NCBI GenBank assembly: GCA_018691345.1
Contig: JABGTJ010000039.1
Location: forward strand, 1 to 33,073
Length of the DNA: 33,073 nucleotides
Reading direction: 5' to 3'
DNA from: Methanobacteriota archaeon
Lineage (GTDB): Archaea > Thermoplasmatota > Poseidoniia > Poseidoniales > Poseidoniaceae
Made by a program: the position numbers and the translations under genes. Within the stretch, counting starts at the first letter, position 1. Each line of letters opens with the position of its first letter. Positions 16,195-23,785 of the stretch are shown here, piece by piece. Under the pieces are notes generated by a model. The model ran no database searches and was not told the DNA's origin. It was given only the letters and a program-made list of their open reading frames with translations.

Positions 16195-17361
16195 GTGACA
16201 GAAAAGGTTCGACTTGAGGTCTTAACCACTGCATCACAGCGTGATGGTGTTCGCTTGCAAATCGAACGCTGCATCGAACAAAATCGGAATCAATTTGATT
16301 TCAAACTCAGTCAGATTCCACATATTGAGGCAGCAATTACCGCCCTAAAGCAAGGCACAGGGGACTTGGTTGCCATGAGTGCTCTGAATTGGAGAGAGTA
16401 CAATGTCGAGGGTTTGAACGTAGTGGGGATTCTGCCACGACGAGAACCTACATGGGTGCTGGTTTCAAACGACAAACCAGAGTACCTCGTTTCAAAGGCC
16501 CTTGTGATTTGCGACAACGAATTGTTACGAAGGCAAATGCGACGTTTACGTTCCGACCTAAAATTGGTTACGTCAGATGAGTTTGCGGCCATCATCGGTA
16601 AGTCAGAGCATTTTGCAAACCTCGATGAAGAAGATAAGATACATTGGATTGAAGAATGCCGCCAAGATGAACTCCTTGAAGGATATATTGTTGCACGTGG
16701 AGAGCATGCAGCACTCAAGTTCAAGGCTCGACGCCACACACTCGGTTTACAAAGAGAAAACCCAGAACGAACGCATTTCGTCCCACCGCCGTTGTACGGC
16801 TTCACTCTGCTTGTTGCTCGCACGGGATTCCCTGCAGCCACAGTTGCCCCAATGATCGATTCCGGGGCAATCCTATCGCATAGAATTGAAGCTGCTTTAT
16901 TGGATTCGCTTCCAGAACACCTGCACGGCATTATCGGTATCTTTGTTGAACAACGAAAATTCAAAACGGTTCTCAAAGAAGCACAGCGACGGGGTGATGA
17001 CTTCACAAACGAAGTCTTCCTCGATTCAGATGGTGCTAAGTCACAGTCAGGTCCGTCAAAATGGAAACAATCCGTGCCTCGTAAGGAAGTCCCCACTACT
17101 CCACGTATTGAGATGAAAGTTGAGACTTTGAATTACGAGGGTACGGTTTCTGCAAGTGTAGAACGTATTTGCACGATTGAAGAAAGTCATATGGGAATGG
17201 TCAATGTCTTGAAAGAATTTGAACTGCTTCTTAAAAACATGCAATCTGAGCATGAAGAAATGCTCCGGAAATTCCCTGGACTTCCTGATGAGTTCAGCCT
17301 ACCAAGGCCTGCATTGTTAAACCTCGAAAGCATTCAAGCATCTTCATCTGAGGAAGAATGA
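16195..17361 (+). CDS. HemC (porphobilinogen deaminase)-like protein lacking catalytic residues
   Basis: The 388-residue product aligns by eye with HemC over most of its length. IEAAITALKQGTGDLVAMS (44-62) matches the HemC stretch that normally reads DIAVHSxKD. LNVVGILPRREP and VLVSND match the following strand, and LLRRQMRRLRSDLKL matches the SSLRRxxQL...RPDL segment. FVPPPLYGFTLLVAR matches the LPAxGQGAxxIExR segment. The catalytic Asp and Lys of HSxKD are replaced (SALN), and no Cys for the dipyrromethane cofactor is seen in the C-terminal part. The enzyme is therefore probably inactive and may bind a ligand instead. About 70 extra C-terminal residues are helical and end SSSEEE. GTG 16195, with GAGGTGA upstream, is preferred over ATG 16102, which overlaps the divergent gene's start. 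The overall fold call is moderately secure. Confidence 0.65.
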   Translation: MTEKVRLEVLTTASQRDGVRLQIERCIEQNRNQFDFKLSQIPHIEAAITALKQGTGDLVAMSALNWREYNVEGLNVVGILPRREPTWVLVSNDKPEYLVSKALVICDNELLRRQMRRLRSDLKLVTSDEFAAIIGKSEHFANLDEEDKIHWIEECRQDELLEGYIVARGEHAALKFKARRHTLGLQRENPERTHFVPPPLYGFTLLVARTGFPAATVAPMIDSGAILSHRIEAALLDSLPEHLHGIIGIFVEQRKFKTVLKEAQRRGDDFTNEVFLDSDGAKSQSGPSKWKQSVPRKEVPTTPRIEMKVETLNYEGTVSASVERICTIEESHMGMVNVLKEFELLLKNMQSEHEEMLRKFPGLPDEFSLPRPALLNLESIQASSSEEE

Positions 17362-17915
17362 GATGACTGTTCAAGCAAAGGGGCGTATCCTTGCTTGACG
17401 ATGAACTCTTCAAGTTCAACCAAATCTGCTGGTTCATTTTCATCGCATAATTCTAGAATCGATTCATCGATCTCTCGGCCGTTTCGCTCCCATGTGCCTG
17501 CGGAACGTTGTAAGTCAGATGCAAATTTTTCGACAACTTCAACTGCTGTCAAATTGAGATTGAGAACCGTATGCAGAGAATCAACAATCTTGTTGTTGGC
17601 TTCTCGCAAACGTAGAATGCGGTCCGCCATTTCTCGCAAAAAAGTTCGCAATTCCTCGACATCGTTCGAACGTGAAAAACGGCGTTGTGCTCGCTCAAAA
17701 TCCTTTCGCATAACGCTGATTCCCGCTACAATCGCAAGTTTGGCTTTGGTTGCGTCCAGAATAGTTTCCTCTGATTCTTTCACTCGCGAGTAAATCATAT
17801 CTTCGAAACCATGGTAGTGCTTTTTCAGGTCAGTCCAAACCAACTCTTTCAGTGAATCAACGAGCGAATTAGCCTCTTTGAGACCCTGCTTGGTCGCCTT
17901 GACGGTCCTCGCCAT
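17334..17915 (-). CDS. Helical coiled-coil protein of unknown function
   Basis: The 193-residue product starts MARTVKATKQGLKEANSLVD and is almost wholly alpha-helical, with many Lys, Arg and Glu. Heptad-like stretches run through about 10-60 and 75-130. The tail is acidic and Ser-rich (SSHSSSDEDA). There is no Cys beyond one, no membrane segment and no catalytic motif. ATG 17915 is preferred; a start 10 codons upstream adds an unlikely MKNCDSSIHT. The gene converges with the HemC-like gene, overlapping it by 28 bases, and is divergent from the SAP protein. A DNA-, membrane- or partner-binding scaffold is conceivable, but nothing shows it. I do not recognise the family. Confidence 0.7.
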   Translation of the reverse strand: MARTVKATKQGLKEANSLVDSLKELVWTDLKKHYHGFEDMIYSRVKESEETILDATKAKLAIVAGISVMRKDFERAQRRFSRSNDVEELRTFLREMADRILRLREANNKIVDSLHTVLNLNLTAVEVVEKFASDLQRSAGTWERNGREIDESILELCDENEPADLVELEEFIVKQGYAPLLEQSSHSSSDEDA

Positions 17916-18057
17916 AGTGTGTATCGAACTGTCACAGTTCTTCAAACCATTCCCAGTGCGTGACGCAAGACTCTTTGATGGAGCGCAGTAAAGTGTCGAA
18001 GAACAGCCCTCTAGGATGCAACTTCACAGCGAAAACACATATACCCCTTAGAACGGA

Positions 18058-19860
18058 ATGCAACCAGTAGGTGGAACAGTGTCAGCGAAAAGCGAACTCT
18101 TGAACGAACTTTATCAAGCTCGTTTTGATGGTCTCAAAGAACTCGCTGTCACCTACCAACTTCCCAAAAATGGTTCAGTTGAGACACTGCGTGCTCGCTT
18201 AATCCAACACCTTATTCTTGTCGATTGGGACCTTTCACCAGATGGAATTAAGAAACTCATGAATGCTGAAATTGGAGAGATTTTAGGCGTTTTTGGAATC
18301 AAGAAATCAGGCTCAGTTCGTGCACGGCGCCAACGGCTCTACCTTCACCTCAATCACGATCCTAAGCAATTTGTCCCTGAATCACTTGACTCGATGACAC
18401 GAGACCAGTTACACGAAATTTGCAAGACTTTGGAACTACCTTTGTCTGGTAACAAGCAAACATTGCTGGTTCGTGTTGCCGGTGTACTTGCATACCAGCA
18501 AGGTGGTTGGGGCAAAGTCAAGAAAAGTCTACGAAGGCCAAAAAGCGGAGACGCAACAATCGAGATTCCTATTCCGAGTGATGACTCAAACAATGAGGCG
18601 CCAGTTCACCAAAGCGTAGGCGAGCATGAGGCAGTAATAGAAAAAGTCGAAACCTTCGTTTCTGAACATCCCGAAGGATGGACTTTTGAGCAAGAAACAG
18701 AGATGCGAACTGAACTTGCCGAGGAGGGAATACAAATTTCACGAGCACCAATGGCTGCGTCTATAGATAATGCACTCCGGGCGAGCCAGAATGATACGGT
18801 TACTGAGAATCCACCCGCAATGGTCCAAAGTGCGCACGTAGTAGAAGCAGACGACCACAGCTTGGAAACAGAAGCATTACTTCTCGAATTAAACGCAAGG
18901 TCTGCTGAAATCGAAGCTGCTGGACGTGACTTCCTGGCTGTGAGTACAACCAGTGAAGTTGACGACCTTGAAGCATTTATTGGTAGCCTATCCAGCCATG
19001 GTTTTGCAGTTGAGACCCCAGTAGTGAGAGACAGCATTCGAAACACATTAATGGAACTTGAATTCCGCTCTCAAACTGAAAAAGATGCCGTCTTTTCCAT
19101 GCCGAACTCATGGAGAGAAAGAGAAGCGCTCAGGAACTTTGAACTCGGGCGAGATGTCCTTCGTGACCAGTTGAACAACACACTTGCATCTTCAAACGGA
19201 GACTTGGTCAAAGCAAGGATGACCTTTGAGCAAATAGGCCATAACATGGGATTGGATTTACGCATACCAAGCGTATCAGGACGGCTCCATGCCCTGTTTG
19301 ACCTGCACGTAGAAATACACCAGGCTGAGGCATTGCAAGACCCTTCGATTGCCCGAAGAAACAGAATTTTACGGGTGTTGCAACATGGTGCTGTACATTT
19401 TACCGATGGCGAGCGCAGAACAATCGACCGATTGGAACGTAATATCGCTGGATTCGAGGAATTGGTTGAAACGGTTCTTGAATCGAGTGAAGGGACATTC
19501 TCTGAACCACAACAAGCGTTGGTTATTCGTTTCCTCGAAAATCGAGGATATGAAGTCAACACTGCTGACCTACGCCCTCGTATCCTCGCATGTGCTGGAA
19601 TTATTGGTGCTGAATTAGGATTCATATCCCCTGCTGAGATTCCTCGCATTGCCCCTGGCGTGATGATCTCCGACACTCAAGTCGATGCCATTGTCACAGA
19701 ATTGAAAGCATTAGCTGAAGCATTCAAACCCAAGTCGGATGAACCTGCTGATGAAGAAGAAATACTAGCAGAATCAGTGAGCGACGCTTCGGAACGTGTC
19801 AATTCAGCTCGAGGGAAAATCGATGCGATCGATGAACTGCTGGCTCGACTTCGTGGCTAG
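18058..19860 (+). CDS. Large protein with three N-terminal SAP-like repeats
   Basis: The 600-residue protein begins with three helix-extended-helix units resembling SAP DNA-binding motifs: about 18-52 (LKELAVTYQLPKNGSVETLR), 66-98 (EILGVFGIKKSGSVRARRQR) and 110-146 (LHEICKTLELPLSGNKQTLL). An acidic, low-complexity linker follows (about 150-270), then a long helical region to about 560 and an acidic tail ending IDELLARLRG. SAP motifs usually bind AT-rich or damaged DNA, so a chromatin or repair role is plausible. ATG 18058 is used; GTG 18079 with GTAGGTGG before it is an alternative. A TATA-like ACATATAC centres near 18041, which would place transcription start near 18067 and favour the GTG. 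The stop is two bases from that of the convergent TadA-like gene. No enzyme motif was seen. Confidence 0.72.
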   Translation: MQPVGGTVSAKSELLNELYQARFDGLKELAVTYQLPKNGSVETLRARLIQHLILVDWDLSPDGIKKLMNAEIGEILGVFGIKKSGSVRARRQRLYLHLNHDPKQFVPESLDSMTRDQLHEICKTLELPLSGNKQTLLVRVAGVLAYQQGGWGKVKKSLRRPKSGDATIEIPIPSDDSNNEAPVHQSVGEHEAVIEKVETFVSEHPEGWTFEQETEMRTELAEEGIQISRAPMAASIDNALRASQNDTVTENPPAMVQSAHVVEADDHSLETEALLLELNARSAEIEAAGRDFLAVSTTSEVDDLEAFIGSLSSHGFAVETPVVRDSIRNTLMELEFRSQTEKDAVFSMPNSWREREALRNFELGRDVLRDQLNNTLASSNGDLVKARMTFEQIGHNMGLDLRIPSVSGRLHALFDLHVEIHQAEALQDPSIARRNRILRVLQHGAVHFTDGERRTIDRLERNIAGFEELVETVLESSEGTFSEPQQALVIRFLENRGYEVNTADLRPRILACAGIIGAELGFISPAEIPRIAPGVMISDTQVDAIVTELKALAEAFKPKSDEPADEEEILAESVSDASERVNSARGKIDAIDELLARLRG

Positions 19861-19862
19861 TA

Positions 19863-21101
19863 TCAGCGCGAAGCGTAGAAGTTTTGGATGACTTGAGTTA
19901 CGGTTTGAATGTCGTTAATATCTCGGCGAGCTAAATCTTCGATGATTGCTTGGCGTTGAGAAACGTGTCGTTCAAAGACATCGGGAGATACTCCTGCTGC
20001 TGTGCAAATAATTTCACGAAGTTTCGAAGGAATCCCTGTTTCTTCGATTTGATCGGTCGCTGCATTGTACTTCCATATGATGTTCAAACGAGGCTTATCG
20101 CCTTCCATTCCTGCGATTTCAGCAACTTCGGTGATTTTACGAGCGGTTTTACCGTTGACGTGTAGCCGTGCTTGAATAATAATCAAATCCAGCCCACTCA
20201 ACATAATTGGCGGTACAAGCATTGGAGGATTAATCATACGAGTCACGGTTTCTTGGGCCGTGTTTGCGTGAAGGGAACCAAAGGAACCATCGTGGCCAGT
20301 ATTCATTGCAGTAAGCAGTGTAGCAGCTTCAGGACCACGAACTTCACCGACAATGATACGGTCAGGTCGCATACGAAGGCTGGATTTCAGACAGTCATTC
20401 ATGTCCACTTCTGGCGTTCCATCCGGGCGTTCTCGCCGAGTTTCCATTCGCAACCAATGGTCGTGATAAACTTGCAATTCAGCGGTGTCTTCTACGGTAA
20501 GCAATCTGCGGTGCCATGGAATGAACATACCAAGGCAATTGAGAGTGGTGGTTTTACCTGACCCTGTCCCTCCAGCGATAACAAAGTTCGCTGGTCGGCT
20601 ATCAAGTCCTTCAATCCAAACCCACATCATTGCAGCAAGACGTGAGTTAACAGTGCCGAACTTAACCAAGTTGATCATAGTGAGGGGGTCTTCCCTAAAC
20701 TTACGAATCGTTAGAGTTGGACCATCTGGGGTCACTGGCGGAATGGTGCCGTTAACACGGGAACCATCAGGTAGACGACCGTCGAAGATTGGGACGAGAC
20801 CTGGCCCGTCTCCAAGGGGGACGTTGGTAAATGCGGCGATGTTTTTTGCGATTTGGATACCTGAATCATCATCAATCCAAATGTTGGTCCGGCACATACC
20901 GTGATCACGATGTGCAATTTTAACGCACTGTGTGCCACCGTTGTACATCACTTCTTCAAGCGCATCGTCCTCAAGCAGTACTGCGAGATCGCCGTATGGG
21001 TTCGGTTCAGCAGAACCATCAACATGGTAAATCGGAGAGGGATGGTTTTCTTCAGTGTAAATGGTTACTCGGCCGTATTGCTCTAGTACTTGTTCGCTCA
21101 T
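19863..21101 (-). CDS. TadA/CpaF-like type II/IV secretion ATPase
   Basis: The 412-residue VirB11-family ATPase powers assembly of a pilus or secretion machine at the inner face of the membrane. Walker A is GGTGSGKTT at 177-185, the Asp box TVEDTAEL at 202-209, the Walker B region RIIVGEVRGPEA at 248-259 and the His box TGHDGSFGSLHAN at 268-280. The N-terminal domain is short and resembles CpaF/TadA more than the archaellum ATPase ArlI, which is usually longer. ATG 21101 has GGAGG 8 bases upstream and begins 4 bases after the TadC-like stop. It is the last gene of a four-gene operon and ends two bases from the convergent SAP-protein gene. Confidence 0.93.
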   Translation of the reverse strand: MSEQVLEQYGRVTIYTEENHPSPIYHVDGSAEPNPYGDLAVLLEDDALEEVMYNGGTQCVKIAHRDHGMCRTNIWIDDDSGIQIAKNIAAFTNVPLGDGPGLVPIFDGRLPDGSRVNGTIPPVTPDGPTLTIRKFREDPLTMINLVKFGTVNSRLAAMMWVWIEGLDSRPANFVIAGGTGSGKTTTLNCLGMFIPWHRRLLTVEDTAELQVYHDHWLRMETRRERPDGTPEVDMNDCLKSSLRMRPDRIIVGEVRGPEAATLLTAMNTGHDGSFGSLHANTAQETVTRMINPPMLVPPIMLSGLDLIIIQARLHVNGKTARKITEVAEIAGMEGDKPRLNIIWKYNAATDQIEETGIPSKLREIICTAAGVSPDVFERHVSQRQAIIEDLARRDINDIQTVTQVIQNFYASR

Positions 21102-21105
21102 ATTT

Positions 21106-21837
21106 TCATCCTCCAATCATCATGACTGCACCAAGATAAAGCAGCATTGAAACTGCAATCCACCCCGGCATCCACCAGAGCACATCTTTGAAACGGCCCA
21201 TCATTCGCCCGGAAACTCCTACTGCAATTGCTGATGCTCCACCAAAGAAATAAGAGAAAGTAGCGTTAAACGAATCAATTTGGAAGCCTTTGCTTGCTGG
21301 AGCAAAGAGACCGACAATGACTGCGATAATCAGCGGTAGACCAATGCTGATGAACATTACAATGAGAAGACCTCGACCTGAAAGTTCCTGTTCTCTCGTA
21401 TTCATCAAATCGTTCAGCCGTTCATAGTCCATCGCCAGGTCAGAAAGAATTCCTTGCAGGGGTGAATCTTGTTCGATTGCAGTTTCGATAAGCACCATGA
21501 CTCGCTGAACCTGCGATGAACGAGTCTTAGCCGAAAAGGCGGCAAGAGCGGCATCAAAGGAGGAAGAATGACTTTCTTCAAGTGTCTCCTTGAGCAGTTT
21601 CCCCAAGACTCCAGGGAGGGTTTTTGATTGTTCCATCATTGCTTCTTGAATACCTCGTCCAGCACCGACTGAATCCGAGAGTGATTCCAAGAGAGCAGGC
21701 AAGGCATTCTCTATAGAACGGCGGCGCCTTCTTTCAATCATTGGCGGCAAGCCACCAGCAGCACTGGCTACCCCGAACACAATTAAAACGAGTAACAACA
21801 GATTATCGTTAAAGGTTTCAAGAAGACCGTAAAGCAT
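21106..21837 (-). CDS. TadC-like type II secretion system F-domain membrane protein
   Basis: The 243-residue protein has a transmembrane segment at about 10-29, a helical cytoplasmic domain (ENALPALLESLSDSVGAGRG, then LPGVLGKLLKE) and further membrane segments at about 155-180 and near the C-terminus. ALPALLESLSDSVGAGRGIQEAM is the conserved GspF start. Such proteins form the membrane platform on which the ATPase acts. ATG 21837 is chosen; a TTG one codon upstream is also in frame. The gene starts 4 bases after the TadB-like stop and ends 4 bases before the TadA-like start, so the three are translationally coupled. With its neighbour it makes the split pair of F-domain proteins seen in Tad systems. 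Confidence 0.88.
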   Translation of the reverse strand: MLYGLLETFNDNLLLLVLIVFGVASAAGGLPPMIERRRRRSIENALPALLESLSDSVGAGRGIQEAMMEQSKTLPGVLGKLLKETLEESHSSSFDAALAAFSAKTRSSQVQRVMVLIETAIEQDSPLQGILSDLAMDYERLNDLMNTREQELSGRGLLIVMFISIGLPLIIAVIVGLFAPASKGFQIDSFNATFSYFFGGASAIAVGVSGRMMGRFKDVLWWMPGWIAVSMLLYLGAVMMIGG

Positions 21838-21841
21838 CAAA

Positions 21842-22423
21842 TCACAACCCTGGATCTTTTGTGTGAGCCTTTAGTCCAATCATGAACATACCAACAAGAG
21901 TCAAAATGAGCCCTACGTTGACAACCGTATTGATGGTTGAAGTCGGTGGAAGTTGCATGAATGCTCCAAGGTCACCTGACATTAATTGAGGTATAAGGCC
22001 TGCAATCGCAAGAATAATTGGCCCAATCATGGCAATAGAGAGTAGAGTTTCAGGAACTGCGCCGAGTTCCTCAATGTACTTTTTGACCGATTCTGTCCGT
22101 TCATTCTCCATACGAGACCCTTGTTTACGTAGAGTTTCAATAATGTCGGTATTCTGTGTTACGTTCGTGTACATCGTATTGAGAAGTCGAGTGTAACCGT
22201 CGGAATCTGCTTTGTTCATCAAAGATTTGAGCTCTGGGCCAAGGCCGCGACTGTTTCCTTTGCGAAGCCGTGCCATCATCGATGAGAAATCTTCCGAAAT
22301 AATGCCATAGCCTCCACTGCCAATGGTATGGATTGCTGCTTCAAGACCGACACCTGACGACATCAACACATCGAGTGTACGGATGACATACAGAACCTCT
22401 CTTTGTTCATCCAGTTTACGCAT
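21842..22423 (-). CDS. TadB-like type II secretion system F-domain membrane protein
   Basis: The 193-residue protein begins directly with the cytoplasmic GspF domain (VLYVIRTLDVLMSSGVGLEA) and ends with two membrane segments (about 129-150 and 165-187). It lacks the N-terminal membrane segments of bacterial TadB, so it is short for the family. GAGGTG before ATG 22423 overlaps the TGA stop of the upstream small gene, which ties their translation. It should form the platform of the pilus motor together with the TadC-like protein. Confidence 0.87.
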   Translation of the reverse strand: MRKLDEQREVLYVIRTLDVLMSSGVGLEAAIHTIGSGGYGIISEDFSSMMARLRKGNSRGLGPELKSLMNKADSDGYTRLLNTMYTNVTQNTDIIETLRKQGSRMENERTESVKKYIEELGAVPETLLSIAMIGPIILAIAGLIPQLMSGDLGAFMQLPPTSTINTVVNVGLILTLVGMFMIGLKAHTKDPGL

Positions 22424-22432
22424 GTGTTCACC

Positions 22433-22786
22433 TCAAACAATATCTTCAAGTAATTCAAATGTGAACATTTTGTTCGAACTTTCATACTCCATTGAAGCGA
22501 AAATAACTTTGACGTCACGCTCTTCAAAGGGGTCGTGAATGAACGGTTGACCAGAACGGAACATGCCAAGAATTCTCTTGTAGTCATCGATAGAAAGTTC
22601 TCCAGTAACCGTATATGCGGTTGATTCGGAACCTTCGTCATGAAGGTCGTCTCCTTCTTCTCCGCGAATGATGGTGCGTGTTAAACGACGAGTTAGACGT
22701 ACTTTCATATCACAATTGGGAATACGTACCCAATCTGCACTTGTTGTTCCTGATGCTGGGCGAATAAAAAAATCCATACCTGCCAT
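22433..22786 (-). CDS. Small beta-rich protein leading the Tad-like operon, family not recognised
   Basis: The 117-residue product starts MAGMDFFIRPASG; GAGGT lies 6 bases before its ATG. It has no signal peptide, membrane segment or Cys pattern. Alternating hydrophobic residues (VRLTRRLTRTIIRG, TAYTVTGELSIDDYKRIL, DVKVIFASMEYESS, MFTFELLED) suggest a compact beta sheet with one helix. The middle loosely resembles small tail- or baseplate-like proteins that carry G-x-L...Y patterns, but I cannot name a family. It is first in the operon, 9 bases before the TadB-like gene, so a part in the pilus or secretion machine is likely. It starts 60 bases after the RPA-associated gene and could also be transcribed from that promoter. 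Confidence 0.72.
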   Translation of the reverse strand: MAGMDFFIRPASGTTSADWVRIPNCDMKVRLTRRLTRTIIRGEEGDDLHDEGSESTAYTVTGELSIDDYKRILGMFRSGQPFIHDPFEERDVKVIFASMEYESSNKMFTFELLEDIV

Positions 22787-22846
22787 ACGCCGACCTCTAA
22801 CAAGACCACATCAGCACAAGGTATTGAATGTTGGGGGGAATGAAGG

Positions 22847-23785
22847 CTAACCTACAATTCTAAACCAACCAAATCGAGGTTCATGTAATGTCCCTTCATT
22901 GGAGAGTTCATCCAGTTTTTCCTCTGCGAGCCCACGATCAAAACCTCGTGCTACTGCATTGGTAAGAACCGTCTCAAAATCAACACCATCGCCTTGATCG
23001 AGTTGCTCAATAATGGATACAAGTGTATCTTTTACTTCACTTTCATCAGAATCAGTACCGGTTGATTGGGTATCATCATCGGACTCAGTTTGAGTCGGAG
23101 CTGCAACGGGTTGGCTTGCTGCATCCATTCGTCCTTCAGCGATATCCAATGCTTGCATGACGTTAAGCGTGTAGGTTTCGACATCGATATCACCGTAGTG
23201 ATTTCGTGAAACCAAAAGACCATCAATCATGTGTTCCGGAATTCCGGCAGCAACCAAACCTTCTCGTGTTGGTTCAGCAGCCAGAGAATCAGAGTAATGC
23301 TTCATTCGCTGCAATGTGTCCTCAGATGCCCGAGTAAGCCACAAAGCATAGCGTTGGGCATCGATTTCACAAGCTTCTTCAGGTCGCAAAGAAGTGTAAA
23401 CTGCACCTTCATCGGTCTGATACCAACGTGATTTAGCAACCATAAGGAGAAGTACGGGCTCACCAACTTCAGTTTTTTCAACTAGACTCAGAGTAAGTTC
23501 CCTCATGGATTCACTGGCATAATCTCCAACTGAGAAGTAATGGACACCGGAAGGGTCTCTCATTTGCCCTTGGTAAAGCGTAGAACCGTTCGATGTTTCT
23601 CGAACTTCAAGACGCTCAAGCAGTCCTGCTACAACGACTCGGTTGACTTTAGCTCCAAGTTTGGTAATCACAAACGAAGGGTCATATTCTCCAGAACCTT
23701 TCTCATTGAGGGTTGCCTCACTGAATTCTGATGCAAGCATATGCCATGCTGATTGTCGTTTTGAACGTGTTCCAGATTGCATCAT
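22847..23785 (-). CDS. RPA-associated protein (OB fold plus winged helix)
   Basis: The 312-residue protein matches the archaeal RPA-associated family (COG3390 type) that is regularly encoded next to RPA and helps it bind single-stranded DNA. An OB-fold-like region lies at about 36-140 (FVITKLGAKVNRVVVAGLL, YQGQMRDPSG, PVLLLMVAKSRWY). An acidic linker follows (about 230-250), and a C-terminal winged-helix-like domain (about 252-312) ends LSNEGTLHEPRFGWFRIVG. The start ATG 23785 forms an ATGA overlap with the RPA stop; an upstream ATG at 23797 is possible. The overlap implies a coupled, near-stoichiometric supply with RPA. Confidence 0.85.
   Translation of the reverse strand: MMQSGTRSKRQSAWHMLASEFSEATLNEKGSGEYDPSFVITKLGAKVNRVVVAGLLERLEVRETSNGSTLYQGQMRDPSGVHYFSVGDYASESMRELTLSLVEKTEVGEPVLLLMVAKSRWYQTDEGAVYTSLRPEEACEIDAQRYALWLTRASEDTLQRMKHYSDSLAAEPTREGLVAAGIPEHMIDGLLVSRNHYGDIDVETYTLNVMQALDIAEGRMDAASQPVAAPTQTESDDDTQSTGTDSDESEVKDTLVSIIEQLDQGDGVDFETVLTNAVARGFDRGLAEEKLDELSNEGTLHEPRFGWFRIVG

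Noticed and set aside
19838..19910. Hairpin at the SAP-protein/TadA junction (CTTCG...CGAAG) as a bidirectional terminator
   Set aside because: Only five pairs with a 15-base loop, inside both coding ends; too weak to claim.
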